Assembly: GCF_028858725.1 (NCBI RefSeq)
Contig: NC_084790.1
Coordinates: 3,788,001-3,852,000 of the forward strand
Length of the DNA: 64,000 nt
Direction: 5' to 3'
From: Colius striatus
Lineage: Eukaryota > Chordata > Aves > Coliiformes > Coliidae
The notes beneath the pieces are model-generated. The model searched no databases. It saw nothing but the letters and a program-made list of their open reading frames with translations, and was not told the DNA's origin. Both the position numbers and the translations under genes were made by a program. This document shows positions 52,101 to 62,760 of the stretch, in pieces (within the stretch, counting starts at the first letter, position 1; the number at the start of each line of letters is the position of its first letter).

Positions 52101-52345
52101 AGCGGGGACCCGGCCTGGCCGGGAGGAGAGAGAAGCGAGCGCGGCGGCGCCCGGAAGGGACTCTGCGCTGAGCCGCCGCTGTCGGCCGGAGGTTGCCGCC
52201 GGCACACACGGCTACGGCCGCCAGCCATGTCGGGAGGGACGCGCACAACCCGGGGCTGCGGCCGTGCTGGGAAGGTCGCGTGCCGCAGCCCTCGGGGCCG
52301 CCATATTGGTGAGGTCGCCCGTCGGCACCTTGAGAAGGTCGCGTT
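52021..52345 (+). repeat. Degenerate array of YY1-like units
   Basis: About six related units of the form CCATnTTGGGAAGGTCGCG lie near 52,022, 52,072, 52,226, 52,262, 52,300 and 52,327. Two carry the full GCCGCCATnTTGG, at 52,069 and 52,297. The phrase CGCCCGTCGG also recurs (52,091 and 52,317), which points to local duplication. The array lies between the RAPGEFL1 3' end and the WIPF2 start. Confidence 0.6.
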
Positions 52346-52526
52346 GCCCCCCGCGACCCCCCCCACGACCCCCCCCACGACCCCCTTCCACCCGGTGGGT
52401 GCCGGGCCCCCGGGCTGACCCCAGAGCCACAGCGGCACTCCGGAGCCCAGCGCCGGGACCTCCCCCCGCGCTCCCCTCCCCCCGCGCTTTTGGGTCGGGT
52501 TTGGGTTGGTGTGGTTTTTTTTTTGG

Positions 52527-52532
52527 TTTATT
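52527..52532 (-). terminator. RAPGEFL1: RAPGEFL1 poly(A) signal
   Basis: The minus strand reads AATAAA about 370 bases past the RAPGEFL1 stop codon, followed by a run of As on that strand and then the WIPF2 CpG island. Confidence 0.7.
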
Positions 52533-52901
52533 GGGTTTTTTCCTCTTTTTTGCTCGTTTTTCTTAAAAAATAAATGTACAATTCCGAACGGCGGCTCGGT
52601 ACAAAATATACAAGTCTGGGGAGGGCGGGGGAGGGGGGCGGGGGGCGACGTACAAAACTAGAGGGGGGAGGGAGGGGTACACGGATCCCCTTGGATGGGG
52701 TTCTGGGGGCTGGGGGGGCTGGGGGGCGGGCAATGGGGTGCCAGGGGAATGGAGGGGGGGGAAAAAAATGCACCCGGGATCCCCAAACCTACCCCCCCCC
52801 TCCCCGTGCCAAAGAGCCCCTGGCCAAAGTGCGTCAGTGCTGGGGGGGCCCGGCCCCCCGGGTGAGGCAGGGGCATCCCCGGGCTGGAGCCCCCCCGTCC
52901 C

Positions 52902-55900
52902 TCACTGGCTGCCGGGCTCCAGCTTGTAGGACAGCTCGAAGAGCAGGTTCTGGTTGTCGATGACGCGCAGCTGCCGCACGTAGGCCTTGGTCTGCAGCTG
53001 GCTGGGGGACGCCTCCAGCTCCAGGCCTGGGGGGGGACAGCGCTGGGAGAGGGGGGGCGGCGGCGGCCATCCCCCCGGGGACGGCAACGGGGATGGGGAT
53101 GTGGGGACAGGGATGAGGGGACGGGGATGAGGGGACGGGGATGGGGTTGGGAGGAGGGGATGCAGGGGATGGGAGGGAGGCAGGGATGTGGATGTGGGGG
53201 TGGGGATGCAGCAATGAAGATGAGGAGGGGAGGATGAAGGGATGGGGATGGGGGAATGGGGATGTGGGGGTGCGGATGGGGATGGGGATGTGGGGATGGG
53301 GATGTGGGGATGGGGATGTGGGGACAGGGATGAGGGGATGGGGATGAAGGGATGGGGATATGGGGATGTGGATGTAGGGATGGGGATATAGGGATGGGGA
53401 TGTGGGGATGGGGATGGGGATGTGGGGATGGGGATGTGGGGACAGGGATGAGGGGATGGGGATGAAGGGATGGGGATATGGGGATGTGGATGTAGGGATG
53501 GGGATGGGGATATAGGGATGGGGATGTGGGGATGGGGATGTGGAGATGGGGATGTGGGGATGGGGATGAGGATGGGGATGGGGATATGGGGATGAGGATA
53601 GGGATGTGGATGGGGATATGGGGATGGGGATGTGGGGATGGGGATGTGGGGATGGGGATGTGAATCTAGGTATCAGGATGAGGACGTGGGGATCGGGATG
53701 GGGACATGAGGATAGAGATGTGGATGTAGGGATGGGGATGTGGGGATGGGGATATGAGGTTGGGGATGGGGATATGAGGTTGGGGATGGGGATGTGCGGA
53801 TGGGGATGTAGGGATGGGGATACGAGGTTAGGGATGGGGATACGAGGTTAGGGATGTGAATGTAGGGATCAGGATGAGGACGTGGGGATCGGGATGGGGA
53901 CATGAGGATGGAGATGTGGATGTAGGGATGGGGGTGGGGATGTGGGGGTGGGGATGTGGGGGTGGGGATACGAGGTTAGGGATGGGGATGTGGGGGTGGG
54001 GATGTGAGGATGGGGATGTGGGGGTGAGGATACGAGGTTAGGGATGGGGATGTGGGGGTGGGGATGTGAGGATGGGGATGTGGGGGTGGGGATACGAGGT
54101 TAGGGATGAGGATGGGGGTGGGGATGGGGATGTGAGGATGGGGATATGAGGTTAGGGATGGGGATGTGGGGGTGGGGATGTGGGGATGGGGATGCAGGCA
54201 GAGGGATGGAGGGATGCAGGGGATGAGAATGAAGAGACACAGGTGGCAATGCAGGAATGGGGATGCTGGGATGGAGGGAGGGGGATGCATGGATCCAGAC
54301 ACATGCCCACCCCATAGGGAGATGGTAGAGCCATGCACATCCCTCCACCTGCAGCATCAGCCCCCTCCACAGCAACAGGCCCTTGCCCCTGGAGATGTAG
54401 GGATGCAGGGACAGGGATGCAAGGCTGGCAGGGATGCAGGGACACAGGGTCAGAGATGCAGGCGTGCAGGGACAGGGATGCAAGGCTGGCAGGGATGCAG
54501 GGACACAGGGTCAGAGATGCAGGGGTGCAGGGACAGGGATGCAAGGCTGGCAGGGATGCAGGGACACAGGGTCAGAGATGCAGGGACAGGGATGCAGGGA
54601 CAGCGACGTGGGGCCAGCAGCAGGGACGGCAGGGCCGTGTATATCCCCCTCCCCTCACAGCACTGGCCCCTGTGCCCTGCCTGGCTGGGGCTGGGGGGCT
54701 CCTGGGGGGTCCCAGGGTACTCACAGAGCGGGCGGCTGCGGTACTTGCGGACGGTTCGCACCTTCTCTGCGATGCAGTGCTGGGGCAGACACAACCCCCC
54801 CGTCAGCCCCTGCACCCCTCAGCCCCCTCCAGCCTGCAGCAGCGGCAGGAGGGGCTGCAGCCCCTCAGTGGGCTCCCTGGCCTCACTCCAGGCCTCCCTC
54901 AGCCACGTCGTGTGTGTCCCCCACACAGCGAGAGGCACCCACCAGCTTCTCCACGTTGACCAGTCCGTCCAGGAGGGTCTTGCTGCCTTCATGCAGGAAG
55001 GTCAGGTCTGGGGGGGAGCAAAGGGGGGTGAGGGGCAAGGCCTGGGGAGGTGGCAACGGGACCCTGTCCCACTTGAGGATTGGGGGTTGGGAAGCCCCTG
55101 TGTGCCCCCCCTCACCTTTGAGGATGAGCGGCACGAAGGGGATGAGGGGGGGTTTCATCTTGGCCAGCACCTCCCGGTAGGTCTTGTGGTTTCGGCAGGG
55201 GTCCTGGGGGGTGGGGATGGTGGGGAGGGGGGGTGGGAGGTCAGAACTAGGGGGTGGCAGCTCCCCATCGAGCACCAGCACCCTGCCCAGCCTGCCTTGC
55301 CAACCCCACCCTACACCACTGTGGCTGCATTGGGACGGTGTGAGAACACCTCCTGCCAACCAGCTCCCCAAATCCCCCCCAAGGGTGGGGAGGAGGAGGG
55401 TCAAACAATTTGTGGGGGACAACCCCAAGTCCCCCGGCGTGCTCTCACCGTCAGGTTCTCAAACTTCCGAAACAGGTTCTTGAACTTCCCTGGGAGCTTC
55501 TGCAAGACAAACCCGGGGAAGGGGAGGGGGACACACACACGTGAAGCGCTCAGGGACACCCTTGAGCACCCCAGGGAGGGGGGAAGAGGTCTCCAGGAAG
55601 CCCCCCCCAACCCCTCTGACCTCCCAGGTGAGGCGCAGGCGGCTGATGGCCGCGTTGTTGAGCCCGATGACGATGGCGTAGAAGGAGAGCATGTCCTGGT
55701 TCTGCTTGCAGCTGGGGGGTGGGCAGAGGGTGAGGAGGAGGGTGGGTGGGCAGAGACACACACCCCCTCCCCCTCAAGCCCCTACACTCACATGGCGGCG
55801 ATCTTGATGAGCTTCTTGAGGAGGTGGGCGCGTTTCCCCAGCGACTCGCAGAGCAGCAGCTCCGTGCCCACCCAGTGCTGCACCTCGCTGCACCGCTGCA

Positions 55901-58900
55901 GCAGCAGCTCCAGGTTGGCCGTCTCCCGCCGGCCACGCTCGCCGTGGAACACGTAATCCACGAACTCCAGCTGGCACACAGGGGATGTCCATCACCGGGA
56001 ATCCACCCACCCCCCACCACCACGGCACAGCCCCCTCCCCAGGGCTCTCCCTTGCTCCCCCTCCCAACCTCGTGGATGCAGCGGAAGAGCTCCCAGTGGA
56101 AGGCCGTGAGGTGGTTGGCGATCTCCTCGGGCTCCACGCGATGGATCTCCGTGTCCCCCGGCACCACCTGGATCTCCTCGGGCAGCGGCACCTGGCAGGG
56201 GACGAGGGGGATGCTCAGCAAGTGTGGGGGGAGGGAAGGCGGGTCGTGGCGAGGGGGCTCATGCTGCAGGGTGGGGGCATCACAGCTCACCAGCGAGTCG
56301 AAGGTGTCCCTGGTGCAGGCGAAGAGGTGGCTGTTGATGCCCAGCGTGGTGAACACACACTCCTCGCTGGGCTGCAGCACCGCTTTCTCTGCGGGCACGG
56401 CGCGGGCAGGGGGTCAGCGCCACGCAGACCCCCCAGCCCCTGCCCTCCACACCCCCACCCCCAACACACACCCCCTCCCCTCAGCCTGAGCCCCGCAGGC
56501 ACCTCCGGACGAGGCCATGGTGACCAGGATGAGCGTGTCCTCGCGGGCGCCCTGCTCCTCCGAGTACTGCAGCTTCTCGGTGACCGAGGCCAGGATGTCC
56601 TGCACCGAGGCCGAGAGGCGGCTGCGGATGGTGACGTACGAGTGGTCGGGCATGTACACGCGGCAGAAGACTGCAGAGAGGGAGCGGGGGCAGGTCGGGG
56701 CCAGGCCGGGCTCCGCGCAGCCCCCCTGCAGCGGGACGGGAAACTGAGGCACGCGGCAGGCACGGCCCCTCGCGTGTCCATCCTGGCACATGGCACCCAT
56801 CCTGCAGCCAGCACCCATCCTGCAGCCAGCATCACCCCAGCACCCATCCTGCAGCCAGCACCCATCCTGCACCCGCCATCCACCCCAGCACCCATCCTGC
56901 ACACATCCTGCAGCCAGCACTCATCCTGCATCCAGCATCCACCCCAGCACCCGCCATCCACCCCAGCACCCATCCTGCAGCCAGCACCCATCCTGCACCC
57001 AGCATCCACCCCAGCACCCATCCTGCAGCCAGCACCCATCCTGCACCCAGCATCCACCCCAGCACCCATCCTGCAGCCAGCACCCATCCTGCAGCCAGCA
57101 TCCATCCCAGCACCCATCCTGCACCCAGCATCCACCCCAGCACCCATCCTGCAGCCAGCATCCATCCCAGCACCCATCCTGCACCCAGCATCCACCCCAG
57201 CACCCATCCTGCACCCAGCATCCACCCCAGCATCCATCCTGCAGCCAGCATCCACCCCAGCACCCATCCTGCAGCCAGCACCCATCCTGCACCCACCATC
57301 CACCCCAGCACCCATCCTGCACACATCCTGCAGCCAGCACTCATCCTGCATCCAGCATCCACCCCAGCACCCATCCTGTGCCCATCCTGCAGCCAGTACC
57401 CATCCCAGCACCCATCCTGGCATCCATCCTGCAGCCAGCACCCATTCTGCACCCATCCTGCAGCCAGCACCCATCCTGCACCCAGCATCCACCCCAGCAC
57501 CCATTCTGCACCCATCCTGTAGCCAGCATCCATCCCTGCACCCATCCTGCAGCCAGCACCCATTCTGGCATGCATCCTGCACCTGGTTCCCATCCTAGCA
57601 TCTTGTACCCATCATGGCAACCATCCTAGCACCCATCCTGGTACCCAGCACCCACCCTGGCATCCAGCACCCATTCTGGTACTCATCCTGCACCCAGCAC
57701 CTATGCTAGCATGCAGCACCCATCCTGCACCTACTACCCATCCTGGCATCCAGCATCCATCCTGCACCTAGTGCCCATCCTGGCATCCAGTACCCATCCT
57801 GGCACCCAGCACCCATACTGGTACCCAGCACTTATCCTGCACCTAGTATCCATCCTGGCACCCATCCCTGCACCTGGCACCCATCCTGCACCCAGCATCT
57901 GTCACAGTACCCATCCCGGCACTCATCCTGGCACCCTTCCCTGCACCTGGCATCCACTCCCATACCCATCCCAGCATCCATCCCAGTACCCAGCACCCAT
58001 TCCGACACCCAGCACCCATCCTGGCACCCAGCAACCATGCCAGCACCCATCCCTACCTCCAACACCCATCCCTACACCCACCCCAGCCTCCAATACCCAT
58101 CCCAGCACGCACCCTGGCACCCAGCAGCCAGCCCAGCACCCGCCCCGGTCACTCACTCTCGTCGGAGCCGCGGAAGGCCACCCGTGTCTGCAGGCACGAG
58201 TCGATGCGGCGGAAGTGCCTGAACAGCGGCTTCACTTGCTTGTTCGGGGGAGGGGTCTCATCAGCCACCCTGCAGCAGCAGCACAGGCTCAGGCAAGGCC
58301 CCCAGCACCCTTGGGTGCTGCACCCCGAGCCGTGCCAGGCTGCTCTGCAATAGCCACACGGCTGCTAAGGAGCTCCTGACCCTCCCCAGCTCCTGGGCAT
58401 CCCCAGAGAACACAATTCCTGGTCCTTCCTGGGGACCCCCTGACCCACAGGGATTGCATTTTCCCCCCTTACTTGAGCTCTACGGTCTCCACGAGCTGGT
58501 GCAGCTTGTATATCTCATCCTCCAGGTCCTGGTACAGGGATGTGTCCTTCATGATGAGCAGGTAAAGCTCCTGATGGGGTAAGAGGGGCTCAGGACCGGA
58601 GCTATGGGGGCTGTGGGGTCACGAGGGGGAGAGCACCCACCTTGATCACCTTCCCAGCGCTCTCCTCCTCCTGCAGCAGCCCCTTGTAGGTCTCGAGGAA
58701 GTGCAGCAGCACGGCCAGCACGGCCCGTTTGCGCTGCAGCCCGGCCCCGTCCTCCCAGCGCGGCGCGGGGCTGCCCACGGCCAGCACGAAGGTGACACGT
58801 CAAGGAGGACACACAGAATCATTTTGGCTGGAAAAGCCCTTGAAGCTGCTGCAGTCCCAGCCCTGCCCTCACCCTGCCCAGCCCAGCACTGACCCACAGC

Positions 58901-61900
58901 CCTCAGCAGCTCAGCTCCACGGCTTTGGGGTCCCTCCAGGGCTGGGCACTGCCCCAGCTCCCTGGGCAGCCTGGCACAGGGGCTGACACCCCTCTCAGGG
59001 ACACAGTTTTGCCTCAGCTCCAGCCTCAGCCTCCCCTGGGGCAACTTAAGGATGTTTCCTCTTGTCCCATCACATTACCTGGGAGCAGAGACCAACCCCC
59101 ACCTCCCCACAGCCTCCTGTCAGGGAGTGTCAGAGAGGGCTCCTGTCTCCCCTCAGCCTCCTCTTCTCCAGGCTCAACACCCCCATTCCCTCAGCCCCTC
59201 CCCAGCACCCTTGTGCTCCAGCCCCTTCCCCAGCCCTGGCCACACTGCAGCCCCTCAGTGTCCCTGTGGCAGTGAGTGAGGGGCACAGCACTGAGCACAG
59301 TCCTGGAGCTGCAGCCTCCCCAGGGCCCAGCACAGGGGGACAATCACAATGAGGAGGGACCCCATGCACCCACCAGCACCCACAGCCCCCCAGCCACTTA
59401 GGGAACGTCTTAGTGCCCACCGTGGTGTCACCCCACTGCACCCAAACCTATCCATCCACTCTCATGGCACCCCAGTTCCCTCCTTGCTGCTCCCCCATGC
59501 ACCCCCATAGCACTCTCTGCCCTCCCCATGCCCCTCTCCTCACAGCCCCATGCCCACCCTTGTGCCACCCTCATGCCCACCTGAGGCCCTCCAGCTTGCA
59601 CCCTCATGTTCACCTTACACCACCCTCACACCTTCCCTGTGCCCTACCTCAGACCCTTCCCTGTTGCACCCTGGTGGCACCCCCAACGCCCTCCCCCTGC
59701 CCCACAAGGATATTGCTGGTGCAGCTGCTGCAGGAAGCGCTCGGTGGGCAGGAAGAGCGAGTGTGTGAGCACAATGTCATCCAGCAGTGACTCTGGGGGA
59801 GGAGGGGAGGGGGTCAGCCGTGGGCACTGTGCCCCATGCAGCCCCCAACGACACCCCCAGAGGCCCCGTGCCCAGTGCAGCCAGGTGGCCAAGGGAAGCG
59901 ACGCTGCTCCCCAGAGTGACATGGGGACACACCGAGCCCCACACTGAGCCCTCTCCACACCCGAGGCTGACTCACAGCCCCATGGGGCAGCCAGGGCTTG
60001 GGAGGAGCACGGTGCAGCGGCAGAAGGGCTGGAAGGGCAGGACCGGAGCAGTGACACACGGCTCTGGCACACCCACCGGCCCCGGCCAAAGCAGGACACG
60101 GCTCAGGGCAGTGGGGAAACTGAGGCAGACATCGAGGGTGGGTGCCAGCAGCAGCCACTGGGGCAGCCACGCTCAGGGCACACTGCACGGGTGCCCACTG
60201 CCGGGCTCAGGGGGAGGTTTGGCACGGTACAGCCTGGGGAGTGGAAGGGCCAACAGCAGCAGCAGTGCCTGGCAGCGCCAGCACACAGCCTCTGCCACGA
60301 CCTTTGCACCAGGCACCGCTCCCTCACCCAGCACCAGAGCAATCCCCAACTGCAAGCCCTGAGCGAGTGCCCAGAGGGTGCCCCAGGGACGCTGTGGTGG
60401 GACCTCAGGGTCCTGTTGAGGCCCATGGACCTGGGTGTCCCCCCCACAGCAGGCCCTCAGGCCCCAGCCCATTAACTCAGCCACAGATCTGTGCTGAGAC
60501 AGGGCTGAGGCTCCCCTGGCACCACCACACCAGGGTACAGTGCCCACAAGGAATGAACTGCTGTTGAAAGAGGGACAGGGTGGTCTAGGGCACAGGCTGC
60601 TGCTGCTGGCACTGCCAGGCTGGTGCCCCACATTCAACGCCTTGCACCAGTGTCAAGGCTGGGGGCGCTGGCAGCGAGGAGGGGTGCAGGTACACAGATC
60701 CCCTCCTGCCCGGGGTGCAGCCCCCTCCTGGGCTCTCCCTGGGGGTGGGAGTCAGACACCAAATATCGCTGTGATCCCTGCAGGTTGCATCCCCCTCCAG
60801 CCCTGCCTCAGTTTCCCTGCAGGTTGCATCCCCCTCCAGCCCTGCCTCAGTTTCCCTGCAGCACCTGCACCTTCCCCAAGAGCCACAGGAATGGCTTTCC
60901 CACACCGGGAGATGCTGGGAAGCTGGTGGAAGCCTCTGGACCCCCGTGCCAGCTCCTGCCCCCCCTGCTCCCTGCCAGCCCAGGCATAGCAGGGCCGGGC
61001 CTGGCAGCGTGTTGGTGCAGGCAGCGAGGGCCTGGCACTGCCAGTCTCATCTCGCTCCTACCTGAAGGGCTCCCTCGTGTCAGTGGCTCAGCTCCACCCC
61101 AGCCCTGGCTGCCCCTGGAGCTGCTGGTGGGATGGGGCTCCCCATCGCCCCCCACCCACCCCCCGGCCCAGCAGGGTCAGCTCCCAGCCCTCCTGCACCC
61201 AGCCTGGCTCCTGCCCAGCAACACGCCCCCGAACCCGCGCCGACACCTCGGCACCGGGAGCTGCGGCGGGACGGCGCCAGGGCACCGGGAAGCCCGTGCT
61301 GGAGCGAAGGGGCGTCCGCCCGCGCTCCCCCCGCCACCGCCCCGCGCCGCTGCAGCTCCCTTCGGGGCTAATTTTAGCACCGTGGAAACGTTAAAGATTA
61401 ACCAGCCGGGAGGCCGAGGGCTCCGTGCCCGGCCAGCCTCGGCCTCCCCCGAGCCTGGTGCTGCCGCCGAGCTCGCTGCCAGGCTGAGCCCCCGCCGTGC
61501 CCCTGCCCAGCCCCGCGGCCGCAGCGATGCCCCGTGGGACCCCTGTGCATCCCGCCGTGCTTCTGCCCGCCCCACCACGCCACGGGCACCCTGGCTCCAG
61601 CGCGGACACAGCCTGACCTTGCCACTCCAAGACGACACCCTCCTGTCCCCTGCGTGGTGCCAGCCGCCTCGCCAGCCACCCCGCATCTCCCACCCCGCAC
61701 CTCCCACTCCGGCATCTCCCGCGCTGCGTTTCCCATCCCACACCTCCCACCCCGGCATCTCCCACGGCAGCGGGAGGACTGTCGCCCATCATCGCCCTCC
61801 CCGTCCCGTCCCTCCGCCTCCCCGCGCTGCCGCATCGCCCTCCAGCACCCCCCCGCCACCGCAGCTCCCGCTCTCCCCCGCACCCGGCACCCCCCGCAGC

Positions 61901-62399
61901 CTCTCCCACAGGTGCCCGCTGCCCCTCCCGCCCCGCTCCCCCCGGGGGTCCCGCAGCGGCCGCCCCGCCAGCCCCGACCGCCGGTACCTGCTCCGCAGCC
62001 GCGGCCGTGCGCGCCGCCCGCCGGCAGCCGCTCCAGGAGCGCGGCCAGGAGCCGCTCGGGGGGCGCGGGCGCGGCGGGGACGCAGCCGCAGCCGCAGCAC
62101 CGGGCGGCGGGCGGCGGCTCGGGGCTCGGCGGCTCCAGGTCCCGGTCGCCAGCCGGGGACGGCTCCTCGGGGGAAGGGAGCGGCGCCTCGGGCGGCCGCA
62201 GCTCCAGCCAGCGGCCCTCGCTGCCCGACTGCGGCCCCGCCGACCCCGCCGGCTCCTCAGGGGAGGCGGGCGGGCGCGACAGGCTCTGCCGCCGCGGTCC
62301 GGGTCCCGATCCTGGCCCCGCTCCCGGTCCCGGTCCGGCGGCGGGGCGAGCGGGCAGGTGCGAGCCCGGCTTCTTCAGCAACTTCTCCAGCGGCTTCAT
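52902..62399 (-). CDS. RAPGEFL1: Rap guanine nucleotide exchange factor-like 1
   Basis: Relative of Epac-type Rap GEFs. Coding exons (5' to 3'): 62399-61988, 59792-59648 (donor uncertain), 58770 (acceptor uncertain)-58641, 58570-58473, 58269-58157, 56670-56503, 56388-56291, 56191-56069, 55970-55792, 55711-55621, 55499-55449, 55203-55116, 55007-54943, 54779-54725 and 53026-52902. Together they close in phase at 646 aa (human 662). The start is [15 protein letters not shown] with a Gly/Pro/Ser-rich N-terminus. An N-terminal GEF (REM-like) part begins [20 protein letters not shown] Ras-association-like part reads [18 protein letters not shown] (about 301-318). The RasGEF-like domain runs from about 389 to the end ([59 protein letters not shown]). 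No cyclic-nucleotide or DEP domain is present, as in the human protein. Confidence 0.94.
53090..54215. repeat. GGGGATG minisatellite in last RAPGEFL1 intron
   Basis: About 1.1 kb of imperfect 6- to 18-bp units built from GGGGATG and GTGGGGATG, with ATGAGG and ATACGAGG variants giving local higher-order periods. G is on the plus strand, so the pre-mRNA is C-rich. Confidence 0.92.
54400..54605. repeat. 61-bp tandem repeat
   Basis: About three and a half copies of a 61-bp unit (GTGCAGGGACAGGGATGCAA, then GGCTGGCAGGGATGCAGGG and CACAGGGTCAGAGATGCAGG) in the last RAPGEFL1 intron. Copies are nearly identical, so the expansion is recent. It shares the GGGATG core with the array to its left. Confidence 0.9.
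56786..58140. repeat. CCAGCACCCATCCTGCAG minisatellite
   Basis: The array fills nearly all of the RAPGEFL1 intron between the exons at 58157 and 56670. Units are mainly 18 bp (CCAGCACCCATCCTGCAG), with 12-bp CCAGCATCCACC inserts and blocks duplicated at about 400 bp (compare 56,870-56,960 with 57,290-57,380). From about 57,600 the units diverge (CATCCTGGCACCCAG). C-rich on plus, so the transcript is G-rich. Confidence 0.92.
58810..59345 (-). mobile_element. CR1 LINE 3' fragment
   Basis: CR1 with terminus CACAGAATCATTTTGGCTGG at 58,811-58,830, reading LEKRRLRGD on minus near 59,150. It lies in the RAPGEFL1 intron in the direction of the gene. Its 3' end is only about 40 bp from the proposed exon 3 acceptor at 58,770. 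Same subfamily as the 0.3 and 51.5 kb copies. Confidence 0.9.
59793..61987 (-). other. RAPGEFL1: RAPGEFL1 intron 1
   Basis: 2.2 kb of GC-rich intron without a recognised coding exon. It contains a perfect 39-bp tandem duplication (60,781-60,858), each copy ending in the recurring CCTCAGTTTCCC motif. A block with GGGGCTAATTTTAGCACCG and GTTAAAGATTAACCAG (61,363-61,404) is AT-rich and may be regulatory. Confidence 0.5.
60781..60858. repeat. 39-bp perfect tandem duplication
   Basis: Two identical adjacent copies beginning CAGGTTGCATCCCCCTCCAG and ending CTCAGTTTCCCTG. Identity suggests a very recent duplication or an assembly artefact. Confidence 0.9.
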
Positions 62400-62760
62400 G
62401 GCCGCCCCGGGCGCGGCGGCAGCTCACCGGGCCATGGGCGGCGGCGGGGCGGCTCGGCTCCGCTCGGTTCGGGTCGGGCTCGGGCCCCGGCGCCGCTCCC
62501 CGCCCGCCCCGCGCCCGCTGCGCGCTGCGCCCGGCCGCCAGCGCCCGCCCCGCCGCCCCGCCCCGCCGCCGCCCCCGGCCCCACCGCCGGCACCTGCCCG
62601 CCCCCGCCCGCGCCGACACCGGCACCGGACCCGGCCGGGCGACGTGGGGACACCGCGGTGCAGCCGCAGCAGCGACGGGCAGGCGGCGGCACGCGGTTGT
62701 CCGTCGTCTCCCCGCTTCCCCGTTCCCGCGGCAGCCCCGCGCAGGTGATGCCGTGTCCCT
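62400..62760 (-). promoter_or_regulatory. RAPGEFL1: RAPGEFL1 CpG-island promoter
   Basis: Extremely GC- and CpG-rich sequence directly upstream of the RAPGEFL1 ATG, with GC boxes and no TATA. The transcription start is expected here but cannot be fixed. Confidence 0.5.

Noticed and set aside
54166-58379. Long frames (596, 537, 431 residues) on both strands over RAPGEFL1
   Set aside because: They combine minisatellite units with antisense of real exons; the real exons are on the minus strand in other frames.
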